Shown here: positions 1 to 8,265 of the stretch, in pieces
Layout of the letters: every line of letters begins with the position of its first letter
How positions within the stretch are numbered: position 1 is the first letter of the stretch
NCBI GenBank assembly: GCA_049323615.1
Contig: JBMOPD010000093.1
Location: 1-24,676, forward strand
Direction of reading: 5' to 3'
Origin: JBMOPD01 sp049323615
Lineage (GTDB): Bacteria > Bacillota > Desulfotomaculia > Desulfotomaculales > Desulfocucumaceae
Length of the DNA stretch: 24,676 nucleotides
The notes under the pieces: generated by a model
The model's database searches: none
Seen by the model: only the letters and a program-made list of their open reading frames with translations
What the model was told of the DNA's origin: nothing
Translations under genes and position numbers: made by a program

Positions 1-39
1 AAAGTATTGTACGTCCCAAAAGAAGGAGCCGGGCTTTAG
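1..39 (+). CDS. Possible 3' end of a gene entering from the left
   Basis: Frame 1 is open from the window edge to a TAG at 37-39 and would encode a 12-residue tail (KVLYVPKEGAGL). A terminator-like hairpin repeat pointing the same way begins 14 bases later, as expected behind a gene end. Twelve codons are too few to exclude chance and no family can be named. Confidence 0.25.
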   Translation, partial: KVLYVPKEGAGL

Positions 40-52
40 GAAAGGCTGTAAG

Positions 53-126
53 CATTCTGGATTCTGGATTCTGAATTCTGGATTCCCGCCGCTGGAACAG
101 CGGCGCCGCCCGGCAGGGCGGCTTTT
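53..126 (+). repeat. Dispersed double-hairpin repeat, copy A (terminator-like)
   Basis: The element has an arm of reiterated ATTCTGG/GAATTC units (53-84), a first hairpin CCGCTG-GAA-CAGCGG, and a second hairpin built from GCCGCCC and GGGCGGC followed by TTTTT. Near-identical copies lie at 1487-1560 (inverted) and 8799-8875. The second hairpin plus T-run reads as a rho-independent terminator on the plus strand. The rest of the gene-free stretch up to 321 holds only the palindrome at 246-257 and a ribosome binding site. Confidence 0.85.
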
Positions 127-245
127 TCATTAACAGAAAATTTCCGGGCCTGAACGGGTTTCTGCCATGTGCATAAGTTTTCAATTGGCAGGGGACGAAA
201 TGTGAAATGTTAGACTTTAAGGATCTTCCGTCCGGGTATCCTTTT

Positions 246-257
246 GGGTAATTACCC
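246..257. promoter_or_regulatory. 12-bp perfect palindrome, possible operator
   Basis: GGGTAATTACCC is a perfect palindrome 64 bases upstream of the start of the small gene at 322. Its position in a 5' region suggests a repressor or activator site. No convincing -35/-10 pair was found around it, so the role is inferred from symmetry and position only. Confidence 0.35.
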
Positions 258-321
258 GCCGAAGTATGGAACCGGAAACTGTTTTGGAATACTATCTTAC
301 CAACAGGGGAGGTGAAACCTT

Positions 322-666
322 ATGTTCAGCCTTGAGCCTTACCACGGAGACCTTAAAGGAAAGGACGGCTGGATTGATCCGGAAGGAAACTTTTATGCCT
401 GCTCCTTTGAGGACCACTGGAAATTCGCCGATGAAATGTGCAAAAAACAAAAATACCGGTTGATGTCGAGATTTCTCTTCAACCTGGACGCGGAATACAC
501 CCTGGAAATCAACGGCTGGGTAAAGATCAGCCTGGGCAAGATTCACTACCACCGCGAGAAGAGGCTGACCAAAAAACAGGTTGACTTTCTTTTCGACTAC
601 CTGCTGGCCAACGGGAATAACATGAAGGAGTTTAACAGGCTGATGGCCCAGCGCTATTCGGCCTGA
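322..666 (+). CDS. Hypothetical protein, 114 aa
   Basis: A small soluble protein of unknown function. The ATG at 322 is well chosen because AGGGGAGGTG sits just upstream at normal spacing. The sequence is rich in aromatic and charged residues (WIDPEGNFYAC near residue 17, then HWKF), has a basic C-terminal half with a KKQVDFLF segment, and shows no signal peptide, membrane helix or recognisable metal or nucleotide motif. It stands alone as a single gene, closed by a terminator hairpin at 695-718. The strong ribosome binding site and clean terminator argue that it is real. I cannot assign it to a family. Confidence 0.75.
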   Translation: MFSLEPYHGDLKGKDGWIDPEGNFYACSFEDHWKFADEMCKKQKYRLMSRFLFNLDAEYTLEINGWVKISLGKIHYHREKRLTKKQVDFLFDYLLANGNNMKEFNRLMAQRYSA

Positions 667-694
667 CAGGGTAACATTGAATTTATAGCCGCCT

Positions 695-718
695 GCGCCT
701 TCTATAAGGGCGCTTTTT
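695..718 (+). terminator. Rho-independent terminator of the 322-666 gene
   Basis: GCGCCTT pairs with AAGGGCGC across a 4-base loop and is followed by TTTTTAT, about 30 bases after the stop codon. Confidence 0.7.
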
Positions 719-816
719 ATTTCCGCACGGCATTGTCAATATTTTTTGCCGGTGCTATATTAAAAACAGTTGTCAGCCGTCAGCGGCATCAATCCGGAAT
801 CCTGAATGTCAGTCAA

Positions 817-1626
817 ATGGTGGTGATTTGGATTTCTACAACAAGGGACACCCTTCTGGAGATTTACGAAAGGTTATACAGTCATTTCGGCCCCAGGGGA
901 TGGTGGCCCGCCGAAACGCCCTTCGAGGTGTGCGTGGGGGCCATACTGACCCAGAACGTGGCCTGGAGAAATGTAGTCAAGGCCATCGCCGCCCTCAGGG
1001 AAGAGGGGCTTTTAAGTGTCCACGCCATTTACCGGGCCCCCCGGGAAAGAATCGCCCCCCTGATCCGGCCCACTCGCTACTACAACCAGAAAGCACAAAG
1101 ACTGAAGGATTTTTGCTCCCTGGCGGCAGAACGCCATGAAGCCGACCTGGACAAATTGTTTGCCCTCCCGGTGCCCGAACTGAGGGGCCGGCTGCTGGGC
1201 ATAAGGGGGATCGGCAAGGAAACGGCCGACAGCATAATACTTTATGCGGCGGAGAAGCCGGTATTCGTGGTTGACTCCTACACCTCCAGGATATTCAGCC
1301 GGCTGGGAATCATCCCGGACCGGTGGGGATACGACCAGATCCAGTCGTTCTTCACCCGGAACCTGCCCGAAAGCGTGGAGCTTTTCAACCAGTACCACGC
1401 CCTGATAGACGGGGCAGGCCACTATTACTGTTCCGCAACCCCCCGCTGCGGAGAATGCCCCCTGGCAGGAATGTTTAAAAACAACGGAAAAAAAAGCCGC
1501 CCTGCGGGCGGTGCCGCTGTTCCAGCGGCGGGAATCCAGAATTCAGAATTCAGAAGTCAAAAATACAAAAAACTAGCCACAGAGGCTATAGAGAACACAG
1601 AGAATAAAACTCATAACGGAGGCTAA
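817..1626 (+). CDS. Endonuclease III-related DNA glycosylase (COG2231/MagIII type) with a repeat-derived tail
   Basis: A helix-hairpin-helix GPD-family base-excision glycosylase. The N-terminus (YERLYSHFGPRGWWPAETPFEV, residues 17-38 counted from ATG 817, then GAILTQNVAW) is typical of the endonuclease III-related group that includes the 3-methyladenine glycosylase MagIII. The hairpin LLGIRGIGKETADSI (about 126-140) and the catalytic Asp153 (VVDSYTSR) are intact. The lyase Lys of endonuclease III (GRKTA) is replaced by Glu (GKETA), which predicts a monofunctional glycosylase. The iron-sulfur loop is partial: Cys205, 211 and 214 are present, but the fourth position is Phe220. From about residue 224 the protein is encoded by a dispersed repeat (copy B) and a CACAGAGG-type repeat, so the native C-terminus is probably lost. 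The start is uncertain: TTG 733 is further upstream in frame, and ATG 817 has a poor ribosome binding site. Confidence 0.85.
   Translation: MVVIWISTTRDTLLEIYERLYSHFGPRGWWPAETPFEVCVGAILTQNVAWRNVVKAIAALREEGLLSVHAIYRAPRERIAPLIRPTRYYNQKAQRLKDFCSLAAERHEADLDKLFALPVPELRGRLLGIRGIGKETADSIILYAAEKPVFVVDSYTSRIFSRLGIIPDRWGYDQIQSFFTRNLPESVELFNQYHALIDGAGHYYCSATPRCGECPLAGMFKNNGKKSRPAGGAAVPAAGIQNSEFRSQKYKKLATEAIENTENKTHNGG
1487..1560 (-). repeat. Dispersed double-hairpin repeat, copy B, inside the glycosylase 3' end
   Basis: This is the reverse complement of the repeats at 53-126 and 8799-8875: an A-run, then GCCGCCC/GGGCGG and CCGCTG/CAGCGG hairpins, then GAATCC and GAATTC units. On the minus strand the hairpins end in a T-run, so the element can serve as terminator for threonine synthase, whose stop codon is about 100 bases upstream in that direction. 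On the plus strand it is translated as the tail of the glycosylase. Confidence 0.85.
1571..1614. repeat. CACAGAGG-family short repeat
   Basis: The segment contains GCCACAGAGG and AACACAGAGAATAAA, resembling the elements at 7199-7226 and 14502-14566. It encodes the last residues of the glycosylase ORF, behind copy B of the hairpin repeat. Confidence 0.5.
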
Positions 1627-1659
1627 AAATGACCATCCGCCTGAAACAGCCCTACATGG

Positions 1660-3165
1660 TCAAGGTTTTCTGGATAGGAAGCCCCTCACCACCGCCGCCA
1701 TGGCTTCCCGGTCCACAACCAGGCCGTGCAGTACCGGCTTTTTGTCCAGGTCCTTCAGGTTCCGGGGAATCTCCGTGCCGCTCACCCGGGACAGTATTTC
1801 CAGCAGATCAAACTCACTTTTGCCGGCCGCCGCCCGGTCGCCCAGCAGGGCCCTGACCACGCTGCCGTTGAATTTGTATGGGCTGGCGGTGGACAGTATC
1901 ACGGTGCGGGTTCTGTCGCCGGTAAGCGCCCGGTACTTTTCGTAGACGTTGATGCCCACAGCGGTATGGGTATCCACCAGGTAGCGGTGTTTTTCAAAGG
2001 TTTCCCTGATGGTGCGGAGGGTTTCCTCATCATCGGCATAATCGGACCAGAAGAGGTCCTGTATTTTTTCCAGCATGCCGCTCCCCACATCATACCCGCC
2101 CTTCTCCCTCAGCTGCTCCATCCAGGCCCTCACAGCCCCGGCTTCCCCGCCCGCAAGGTGGAATAAAAGCCTTTCCAGATTGCTGGAGACAAGGATGTCC
2201 ATGGACGGGGAAATGGTCTTGTAAAATGTGCGGCTGCGGTCGTATACCCCTGTCTTTATGAAATCGGTAAGCACGTTGTTTTTATTGGCGGCGCAGATCA
2301 GCCTGGCCACCGGAAGGCCCGCCTCCCTGGCGTAGAAGCCGGCCAGTATGTTGCCGAAATTGCCGGTGGGCACCACGAAGTTGACCGGCTCCCCGCCGGC
2401 CAGCGCGCCCCTTTGCAGCAGGTCCAGGTAGGCGCTGAAGTAGTAAACTATCTGGGGCGCCAGCCGGCCCCAGTTGATGGAGTTGGCCGAGGACAGCTTG
2501 AAGCCCTTTTCTTCCAGTTCCCCTTTGACGGCCCGGTCGGTAAAGATGGCCTTGACCCCGTTCTGGGCATCGTCAAAATTGCCCCTGACCGCCGCCACCC
2601 CCACGTTGCAGCCCTCCTGGGTGACCATCTGGAGCCGCTGCACTTCACTGACGCCCTGATCGGGGAAGAACACCACAATACTGGTCCCCGGAACGTCCCT
2701 GAAGCCCTCCAGGGCAGCCTTGCCGGTATCGCCGGAGGTGGCCACCAGGATTACTATTTCGGCCTTTTCGCCGGTCTTGGCCGCCGCCAGGGGTAAAAAC
2801 CTGGGCAGTATCTGCAGGGCCATATCCTTGAAGGCGCTGGTGGGGCCGTGCCACAGCTCCAGGACATAGGTCCCCTCCGCCAGTTGCTTAAGCGGGGCTA
2901 TTTCCGGGTGATCAAAGGCCCGGCGGTTGTACGCCCCCCGGACACAGTCCCCAATTTCAGCGGCGGTGAAGCCGGTCAGGTAATGCGGCAGTATCTCGGC
3001 GGCCCGGCCGCAGTAGTCCATCCCCTTCATCGTTTCCATCTGGCGGGGTCCTATCCGCACCGGGGAGTCCGGCACAAAAAGCCCCCCGTCGGGCGCTATG
3101 CCCGTCTTTATGGCCTCGGCGGAACTGACTGCCCGCCCCCCGCCCCTGGTACTTATGTAAAGCAT
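1660..3165 (-). CDS. thrC: Threonine synthase
   Basis: Catalyses the PLP-dependent conversion of O-phosphohomoserine to threonine, the last step of threonine synthesis, in the cytoplasm. The 501 residues match the long-form enzyme. The N-terminus YISTRGG, the PLP lysine in GPTSAFKDMALQ (Lys113), the phosphate-binding loop ATSGDTGKAALEGF (142-155) and the asparagine-rich SSANSINWGRLAPQIVYY segment are all characteristic. The ATG at 3165 is preceded by GGAGGGG at good spacing. It lies 89 bases downstream of the CoA transferase gene on the same strand, so read-through is possible, but its function is biosynthetic and unrelated. Copy B of the hairpin repeat lies just past its stop and may terminate it. 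Confidence 0.95.
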   Translation of the reverse strand: MLYISTRGGGRAVSSAEAIKTGIAPDGGLFVPDSPVRIGPRQMETMKGMDYCGRAAEILPHYLTGFTAAEIGDCVRGAYNRRAFDHPEIAPLKQLAEGTYVLELWHGPTSAFKDMALQILPRFLPLAAAKTGEKAEIVILVATSGDTGKAALEGFRDVPGTSIVVFFPDQGVSEVQRLQMVTQEGCNVGVAAVRGNFDDAQNGVKAIFTDRAVKGELEEKGFKLSSANSINWGRLAPQIVYYFSAYLDLLQRGALAGGEPVNFVVPTGNFGNILAGFYAREAGLPVARLICAANKNNVLTDFIKTGVYDRSRTFYKTISPSMDILVSSNLERLLFHLAGGEAGAVRAWMEQLREKGGYDVGSGMLEKIQDLFWSDYADDEETLRTIRETFEKHRYLVDTHTAVGINVYEKYRALTGDRTRTVILSTASPYKFNGSVVRALLGDRAAAGKSEFDLLEILSRVSGTEIPRNLKDLDKKPVLHGLVVDREAMAAVVRGFLSRKP

Positions 3166-3254
3166 AATTCCCCTCCGGGTGTTGTGGTTTTAATAAATCA
3201 TTCTATCATAGGTCCCCCAATCCCTTTTAAAATAATTTTCAAACAGCTGGATCT

Positions 3255-4124
3255 TTATTTTTTAGCGTACTTTAAGGTCAACTCCACAAACTCATCCAGG
3301 CCGGACAGCCTTTTTCTGGCCTCGGCCCCGCCCAGGATCAGGTTGGCCGGGTCGGCCGCCCGGAGGGCGGACAGCTCGGCTTCGCTGGGGTCATCGGCCA
3401 CCTTCAGGTCACCGGCAACCATGAGGTCCCAGCCGACGCTTGCCTTTATCTCTTCCACCCCCACCCCCGGGTAAATGGTGTGCAGGTACATTTCCCTTGT
3501 TTCCGGGTGAAAGCGAAACACCCCCTTGCTGGTTATCACAGCCACCGGCCCGCCCCCCAGCAGGCCGGCCCGCTCTCTGGCCCCCGGGGAACCGTCCAGG
3601 TATCCCGGCGTGGTGATATAGTCGACCCTGGACACAAAGCGGTGTTTTTCCAGGCGCATCATGATTACCACCCGGCCCGCCGATGATCCGATGTCGTTTC
3701 CGCCCCCGCTGCCCGGCAGGCGTACCCTGGGGTGATGGTAATCACCACCCCCGAAAACGGCGGTGGTGTTCAGGTTGCCGTACTTGTCTATCTGGGCCCC
3801 TCCCAGCACACCTATATCGTAGCAGCCCCCCTGGAGGTCGCCGAAAACATGCCATTCCGATGTGAGGCAGAGGGCCCCGTCGGCGGCCGAGGAATCTCCC
3901 ACGTTAAAATCCACCCTTAACTTTTCCGGCCCTATGGACCCGGACTCGTAAACGATGCTCAGGTTGGGGGCGTGGAACCGTTTGGCCAGGATACCGGCCA
4001 CCAGCGGCAGGCCGATGCCCACAAAGGCAACTTCCCAGTCCTTGAATTCCTTGCAGGTGGTGATGGCCATCAGTTCCGAGGCGGTATAGTTCTTTCCGCT
4101 GACAAGTTCTCCCGATCCCTTCAC
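3255..4124 (-). CDS. gctB: Class I CoA transferase, beta subunit (glutaconate CoA-transferase type)
   Basis: Small subunit of a two-subunit CoA transferase that moves CoA from a donor such as acetyl-CoA to a carboxylic acid. The residue that would form the covalent glutamyl-CoA intermediate is visible in SIVYESGSIG (Glu60). Further family marks are the glycine-rich GCYDIGVLGGAQIDKYGNLNTT segment and GGGGNDIGSSA-like glycine loop, here PGSGGGNDIGSSAGR. The start is GTG 4124, because the preceding subunit's stop codon TAA and the GGGGG ribosome binding sequence sit directly upstream; the intergenic gap is 12 bases, so the two subunits are co-translated. The substrate cannot be read from sequence. 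The neighbours (TRAP transporter, glutaryl-type dehydrogenase, decarboxylase) point to glutarate or glutaconate. Confidence 0.88.
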   Translation of the reverse strand: MKGSGELVSGKNYTASELMAITTCKEFKDWEVAFVGIGLPLVAGILAKRFHAPNLSIVYESGSIGPEKLRVDFNVGDSSAADGALCLTSEWHVFGDLQGGCYDIGVLGGAQIDKYGNLNTTAVFGGGDYHHPRVRLPGSGGGNDIGSSAGRVVIMMRLEKHRFVSRVDYITTPGYLDGSPGARERAGLLGGGPVAVITSKGVFRFHPETREMYLHTIYPGVGVEEIKASVGWDLMVAGDLKVADDPSEAELSALRAADPANLILGGAEARKRLSGLDEFVELTLKYAKK

Positions 4125-4136
4125 AGGCGCACCCCC

Positions 4137-5051
4137 TTATATGTGGTTGAATTGTTTCTCCAGGTAGGTCAGGGATTTCAACCTGTCCCACCCCACCCTG
4201 GCGCAGTATTCCATATGGTCCCGGCAGTCCAAAACATAATGGTCCAGCCATTTTAAAAAACCTTCCCGGGTTTTGGACATCTCGTGATACTCCCCGCAGA
4301 AAAGCACGTCATAGGCATAATAGCCGTAACAAGACTGCGGGAAGCACCCGTAGGGCACATGCACCACGGCGTCCACGCAGTAAAAGGGGATCAGCGTAAG
4401 GTTGCCCCGGCGCCGGATCTGGTCGGTGGGTATAATCTCCTCACAGGTGATGATGGTGTGTTTGGCCGCCCGGGCCTTGTTTTCGTCATTGCCGGTAAAG
4501 CCCCAGACCTGGGCGTTGCCCATCATATCGGCCTTCTGCACGTGGATGATGGCCACATCGGGCCGGGCGGCCGGAACCAGGGCCACCGGCGCGCCGCTGT
4601 ACGGGTCCTCAATTACCTTGATCCTGGGGTTATACTTTATTATGTCCGACCCCAGCATGGACCGGGTGGCCATAAAGGGCACATTGAGCCCGCCGGCCAG
4701 AAAGCGCATGCTGACGGCGGCATTGGACCAGTCTTCCAGCTCGATGGGTCCGGGTACGCCCTGCTCTACGGCCCGCCTGACATTGTTGGCCAGGCCGATG
4801 GCCCCGTAGCCCAGGTAGGCGCCCTCCCAGCGCCTGACACAGCCGGCGCCCACCAGCAGGTCCATCATGTCGGTCTTGCTGTCATCTATGACCACCAGGT
4901 CCCTGATGCCCTGCCGGATGATTTCGTGCACCGCCGCCACACAGTCCCGGCCGATAAAACCCCCGAAGGTGACGCTGCTCCCGTTTTCGACATAGGTGCT
5001 GATGGCCTCCTTCAGGGTCATAAGTTTATTTTCCTTCACGCTTTTTGACAA
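4137..5051 (-). CDS. gctA: Class I CoA transferase, alpha subunit (glutaconate CoA-transferase type)
   Basis: Large subunit partner of the gene at 3255-4124. The N-terminus LKEAISTYVENGSSVTFGGF, with its glycine-rich loop, and the later PRIKVIEDPYSGAPVALVPAARPDVAIIHVQKAD stretch, are typical of GctA-like subunits, which bind the acid and CoA moieties without supplying the catalytic Glu. About 305 residues is near the usual size. The preferred start is TTG 5051, five bases after GGAGGGG; another TTG at 5066 would place that ribosome binding site inside the coding region. It is third in the TAXI-TRAP-CoA transferase unit, 66 bases behind the permease gene. In the proposed pathway it activates the imported dicarboxylate to its CoA ester. 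Confidence 0.87.
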   Translation of the reverse strand: MSKSVKENKLMTLKEAISTYVENGSSVTFGGFIGRDCVAAVHEIIRQGIRDLVVIDDSKTDMMDLLVGAGCVRRWEGAYLGYGAIGLANNVRRAVEQGVPGPIELEDWSNAAVSMRFLAGGLNVPFMATRSMLGSDIIKYNPRIKVIEDPYSGAPVALVPAARPDVAIIHVQKADMMGNAQVWGFTGNDENKARAAKHTIITCEEIIPTDQIRRRGNLTLIPFYCVDAVVHVPYGCFPQSCYGYYAYDVLFCGEYHEMSKTREGFLKWLDHYVLDCRDHMEYCARVGWDRLKSLTYLEKQFNHI

Positions 5052-5117
5052 GAGGTCCCCTCCCAATCCCGGTTCTAAGTTTTGCCTTCGGTATTCCCCG
5101 CCCGGGTACCGCCTGCC

Positions 5118-7118
5118 TCAGGCCGTTTCACTTTCACCGCCGGAAGACGGGGTCAGCGCCTCCTTCCTGCGGGTGCGCAACCGCTGGAGGAGAAATACCG
5201 CCGCGAGGCAGCCGAACCCCACGATGTCGGTGATCAGCCCCGGCTTGATCAGGCACAGCGCCCCAATCAGCAACAGCACCTGTTCCGGGCGGGTGGTGGA
5301 GACTATAAAGAACCTGGCCCCCGAGGCCCCCAACAGCACCACGCCGATGATGGCCGTAACCGCCGCCCATATAATCTCCAGGGGAGTGCCCTGCTGTACC
5401 AGCAACTGCGGGGAATACACGAACATGAAGGGCACTATGAAAGCCGCGATGCCCAGGCGTACCGCCGTCCAGCCCACCTGGTTGGGGTTGGCCCCGGCGA
5501 TGCCGGCCCCGGTAAAGGCCGCCAAAGCCACCGGCGGGGTGATGTTGGAGATATTCCCGAAATAGAAGGCGAACAGGTGGGCGGCGATGGGCAGAACCCC
5601 TATTTTAATCAGCGCCGGCGCCGCCATGGTGGCGGCCACGATGTACACCGCGGTGGTGGGCATGCCCATGCCCAGAATGATGCAGGTGATGGCGGAAAGA
5701 ACCAGGGTGAGCATGAGGTTCCCCCCGGCCATACTGATGATGATATCACCCAGCTTGATGCCGAAACTGGTCAGCGATGTTATGCCGACGATAAAGCCCA
5801 CCACCCCGCAGGCGATGGCCACCGTAACAGCCCCCTTGGCCCCGGCGTCCAGGGCGGCCAGCAGCCCGCGCCAGGACATGCGGGTACTCTTGCGCATCAT
5901 GCTGGCCGCAACTGTGGCCGCAATCCCGGTTACAGCGGAAAAGGTGGGCGTGTACCCGGCCACCAGGAAATAGATAATCACTATCAGGGGCAGGACCAGG
6001 TGCCCCCGCTCCCGCAACACCTCCCGCGCCCTGGGCAGCTGTTCCCTGGGCAGGCCCTTAAGCCCGGTCTTGACGGCTTCCAGGTGCACTCCCACGTAAC
6101 AGGCCAGGTAGTACAGCAGGGCCGGAATAATGGCGGACAGCATGATGGTGGCATAGGGGACGTTTAAAATTTCGGCCATAATAAAGGCCGCCGCCCCCAT
6201 CACCGGCGGCATGATCTGCCCGCCGGTGGAGGCCACCGCCTCCACCGCCCCGGCAAAATACGGGCGGTAACCCACGCTCTTCATCAGGGGAATGGTAAAG
6301 GCCCCGGTGGTGGCCACGTTGGCCACCGCGCTGCCGTTGATGGTGCCCATCAGGCCGCTGGCAAAGACCGCCACCTTGGCCGGACCGCCGGGGGAATGCC
6401 CGGCCAGGGCCATGGAGACCCGGTTGATGAAGGTGGCCATCCCGCTTTCACCCAGGAAAGCGCCGAATAAAATAAAGAGGAATATATAAGTGGCCGAAAC
6501 CCCGATGGCCACCCCGTAAATTCCCTGGGTGGAAAGGTACATCAAATCGATAATGCGCTCCACAGTGTAGCCGGGGTGCCCGAAGGTGCCGGGAATGTAA
6601 TTGCCGAAATAGGCATAACCAAGAAATATAATGCCCAGAATGGGTAAAAAAGGCCCAATGCTGCGCCGGCCGGCCTCCAGCACCAAAAGCATGGTCAGCA
6701 CACCCAGGGCGTAATCGGTGGCATTGGCCATCCCGCCGCTGAAGGCGAAGGCATCGTAGCGGATTACTATGTACAGGCCGGTAAGGGCGCTGGCCAGCAC
6801 CAACACCAGGTCCGGCACTGTGGGCCGGCCTTTGGGCGCCTTCATGCGCCCCGGATACATGAGGAATATCAGCGCCATAATCAGGGCAAGGTGTATAGCC
6901 CGCAGTTTAATGGCCGGCAGCGCTCCTATGGTGGCCGCCCATACCTGGAACAGCGACAGCCCGATGGCCACCACCGAAGTGATTATCCCCCATTGAGAGC
7001 CCTTTGCATACTTCCGGAAGGTTGATTCTTTGTCATATTTCTCAACAATTTTTTCGATTTCTTTTTCTTCCACCTGACCCGCTGGAACCGTCATTCCACT
7101 GTTTTTATCTTCTGTCAA
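5118..7118 (-). CDS. TRAP transporter fused permease (4TM/12TM, DctQM fusion)
   Basis: Integral membrane permease of a tripartite ATP-independent periplasmic transporter, driven by an ion gradient and paired with an extracytoplasmic binding protein. At 666 residues with many hydrophobic helices it matches the fused small-plus-large membrane subunit class that works with TAXI binding proteins. The cytoplasmic N-terminus is charged (EEKEIEKIVEKYDKEST). Glycine- and proline-rich stretches such as GHSPGGPAKVAVFASGLMGTINGSAVANVATTG (about residues 240-272) and GMGMPTTAVYIV are hallmarks of the DctM-like part. The start is TTG 7118, nine bases after GGAGGTG; ATG 7094 is an alternative. It follows the binding-protein gene by 115 bases, which contain a CACAGAG-family repeat. 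The C-terminus after the last helices (RLRTRRKEALTPSSGG) is basic. Confidence 0.92.
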   Translation of the reverse strand: MTEDKNSGMTVPAGQVEEKEIEKIVEKYDKESTFRKYAKGSQWGIITSVVAIGLSLFQVWAATIGALPAIKLRAIHLALIMALIFLMYPGRMKAPKGRPTVPDLVLVLASALTGLYIVIRYDAFAFSGGMANATDYALGVLTMLLVLEAGRRSIGPFLPILGIIFLGYAYFGNYIPGTFGHPGYTVERIIDLMYLSTQGIYGVAIGVSATYIFLFILFGAFLGESGMATFINRVSMALAGHSPGGPAKVAVFASGLMGTINGSAVANVATTGAFTIPLMKSVGYRPYFAGAVEAVASTGGQIMPPVMGAAAFIMAEILNVPYATIMLSAIIPALLYYLACYVGVHLEAVKTGLKGLPREQLPRAREVLRERGHLVLPLIVIIYFLVAGYTPTFSAVTGIAATVAASMMRKSTRMSWRGLLAALDAGAKGAVTVAIACGVVGFIVGITSLTSFGIKLGDIIISMAGGNLMLTLVLSAITCIILGMGMPTTAVYIVAATMAAPALIKIGVLPIAAHLFAFYFGNISNITPPVALAAFTGAGIAGANPNQVGWTAVRLGIAAFIVPFMFVYSPQLLVQQGTPLEIIWAAVTAIIGVVLLGASGARFFIVSTTRPEQVLLLIGALCLIKPGLITDIVGFGCLAAVFLLQRLRTRRKEALTPSSGGESETA

Positions 7119-7198
7119 ACCTCAGGACACCTCCCGAAACCCGGCGGGTTTTAAAAAAATAAGGAGTCAGAATCCGGACCTCCATGCCGCAATAATTT

Positions 7199-7226
7199 TT
7201 TAACCACGGAGGACACAGAGATCAAG
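7199..7226 (+). repeat. CACAGAGG-family short repeat
   Basis: TTTAACCACGGAGGACACAGAGA lies between the binding-protein and permease genes. It resembles the arms of the inverted repeat at 14502-14566 and the segment at 1571-1614. It is a single arm here, without an evident hairpin. Confidence 0.55.
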
Positions 7227-7233
7227 CACAAAT

Positions 7234-8265
7234 TTACTGGCCGGGCACTTTCAGGCCGATTTCCTGGAAGTATTTGGCCGCCCCCGGGTGCACCGGCACG
7301 CCCATCAGTCCCTTAAGGGCGTTTTCCTTGTTGATGTCCTTGGCGGCGCTGTGAGAATTTATCAAGTCCTTCTGGTTTTCGTAGATGGCCCTGGTCAACT
7401 GGTAGATCAGGTCATCCGGCAGGTCCGCCCGGGTCACCAGCAGGTTGCCCTGGGCCACCGTCTGCACGTCTTCGGTCTGCCCCTTATAGGTGTTGGCCTT
7501 GATCACGGTGGGGTAGTACCAGGGCATTTCCTTGCATATCTTATCGATAATGTCCTTTTCCAGGGAAATCAGCTTGACGTTGGCGGAATTGCTCAGGTCC
7601 ATGATGGCCGAGTTGGGCACCCCGGCGGAGATGAAGGCGCCTTCGCTCTGGCCGTTCTTGAGCAGCTCCACCGCCTCGGTGAAACCTACAAAGTCGGCCT
7701 TCAGGTTTTTCTTGTTCATATAGTCCAGGCCGTACAGGGCAAAGATCTCCCGGCAGCTGACCTCAGTGCCGCTTCCGGCCGCCCCGGGGACAAAGCGCTT
7801 GCCTTCAAAGTCCTTGACAGACTTGACGTTGGCCTTGGCGGGGGCGACAATCTGCACCACATTGGGGTAAAGACCGGTCATCACCCGCAGGTCCTTGTTG
7901 GCCCGCCCCTGGAACTTGTCCTTGCCCTCATAGGCGTTGCCCACCACCTGGTTCATGCTGAACCCGATGTCGGCCTCCTTTTTCTGGAGCAGGTTCATAT
8001 TCTGCACGCTGGCCTCGGTGGCCTGGGCGGTCACCCTGACACCGGGCACCTTGGCGTTCCACATCTGGGCCATACCGTTGCCCAGGACGTAATACACACC
8101 GGAGGTGGTCCCGGTGGCCAGGTTAAGGTCCCTGGCCTTGGCCTGGTCCGCCGGCTTGCCGGCCTGCCCGGACTGCTTTGTTTTGTCCCCGCCGCCGCAC
8201 CCGGCAACCAGCGCCATTGTCATGATCAAGGCAAGCAGTATCCACCAAATACTCCTTTTCCGCAC
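7234..8265 (-). CDS. TAXI-family TRAP transporter solute-binding lipoprotein
   Basis: Extracytoplasmic substrate-binding protein that hands a small acid to the fused permease encoded next. The GTG at 8265 is the start because AAGGAGGA precedes it at the right distance; an upstream in-frame ATG at 8310 would swallow this site. The N-terminus has basic residues, a hydrophobic stretch and the lipobox LVAGC with Cys23, so the mature protein is a membrane-anchored lipoprotein. TAXI family marks are LATGTTSGVYYVLGNGMAQMW at the mature N-terminus, the VPGAAGSGTEVSCREIF loop and the WYYPTVIKANTYKGQ segment. It is the first gene of the unit, 237 bases downstream of a sigma54 promoter. Ligand unknown; glutarate is inferred from the operon. 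Confidence 0.92.
   Translation of the reverse strand: MRKRSIWWILLALIMTMALVAGCGGGDKTKQSGQAGKPADQAKARDLNLATGTTSGVYYVLGNGMAQMWNAKVPGVRVTAQATEASVQNMNLLQKKEADIGFSMNQVVGNAYEGKDKFQGRANKDLRVMTGLYPNVVQIVAPAKANVKSVKDFEGKRFVPGAAGSGTEVSCREIFALYGLDYMNKKNLKADFVGFTEAVELLKNGQSEGAFISAGVPNSAIMDLSNSANVKLISLEKDIIDKICKEMPWYYPTVIKANTYKGQTEDVQTVAQGNLLVTRADLPDDLIYQLTRAIYENQKDLINSHSAAKDINKENALKGLMGVPVHPGAAKYFQEIGLKVPGQ

Noticed and set aside
266..463. 65-codon plus-strand ORF overlapping the 322-666 gene
   Set aside because: Different frame, no ribosome binding site, and it overlaps a gene with a strong one.
5082..6167. 361-codon plus-strand ORF over the TRAP permease
   Set aside because: Low-complexity Gly/Gln/His-rich product antisense to a well-recognised permease; no ribosome binding site.
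1660..8265. thrC as a functional member of the TAXI-TRAP-CoA transferase pathway
   Set aside because: Same strand and only 89 bases away, but threonine synthesis has no role in dicarboxylate use; proximity alone is not evidence of shared function.
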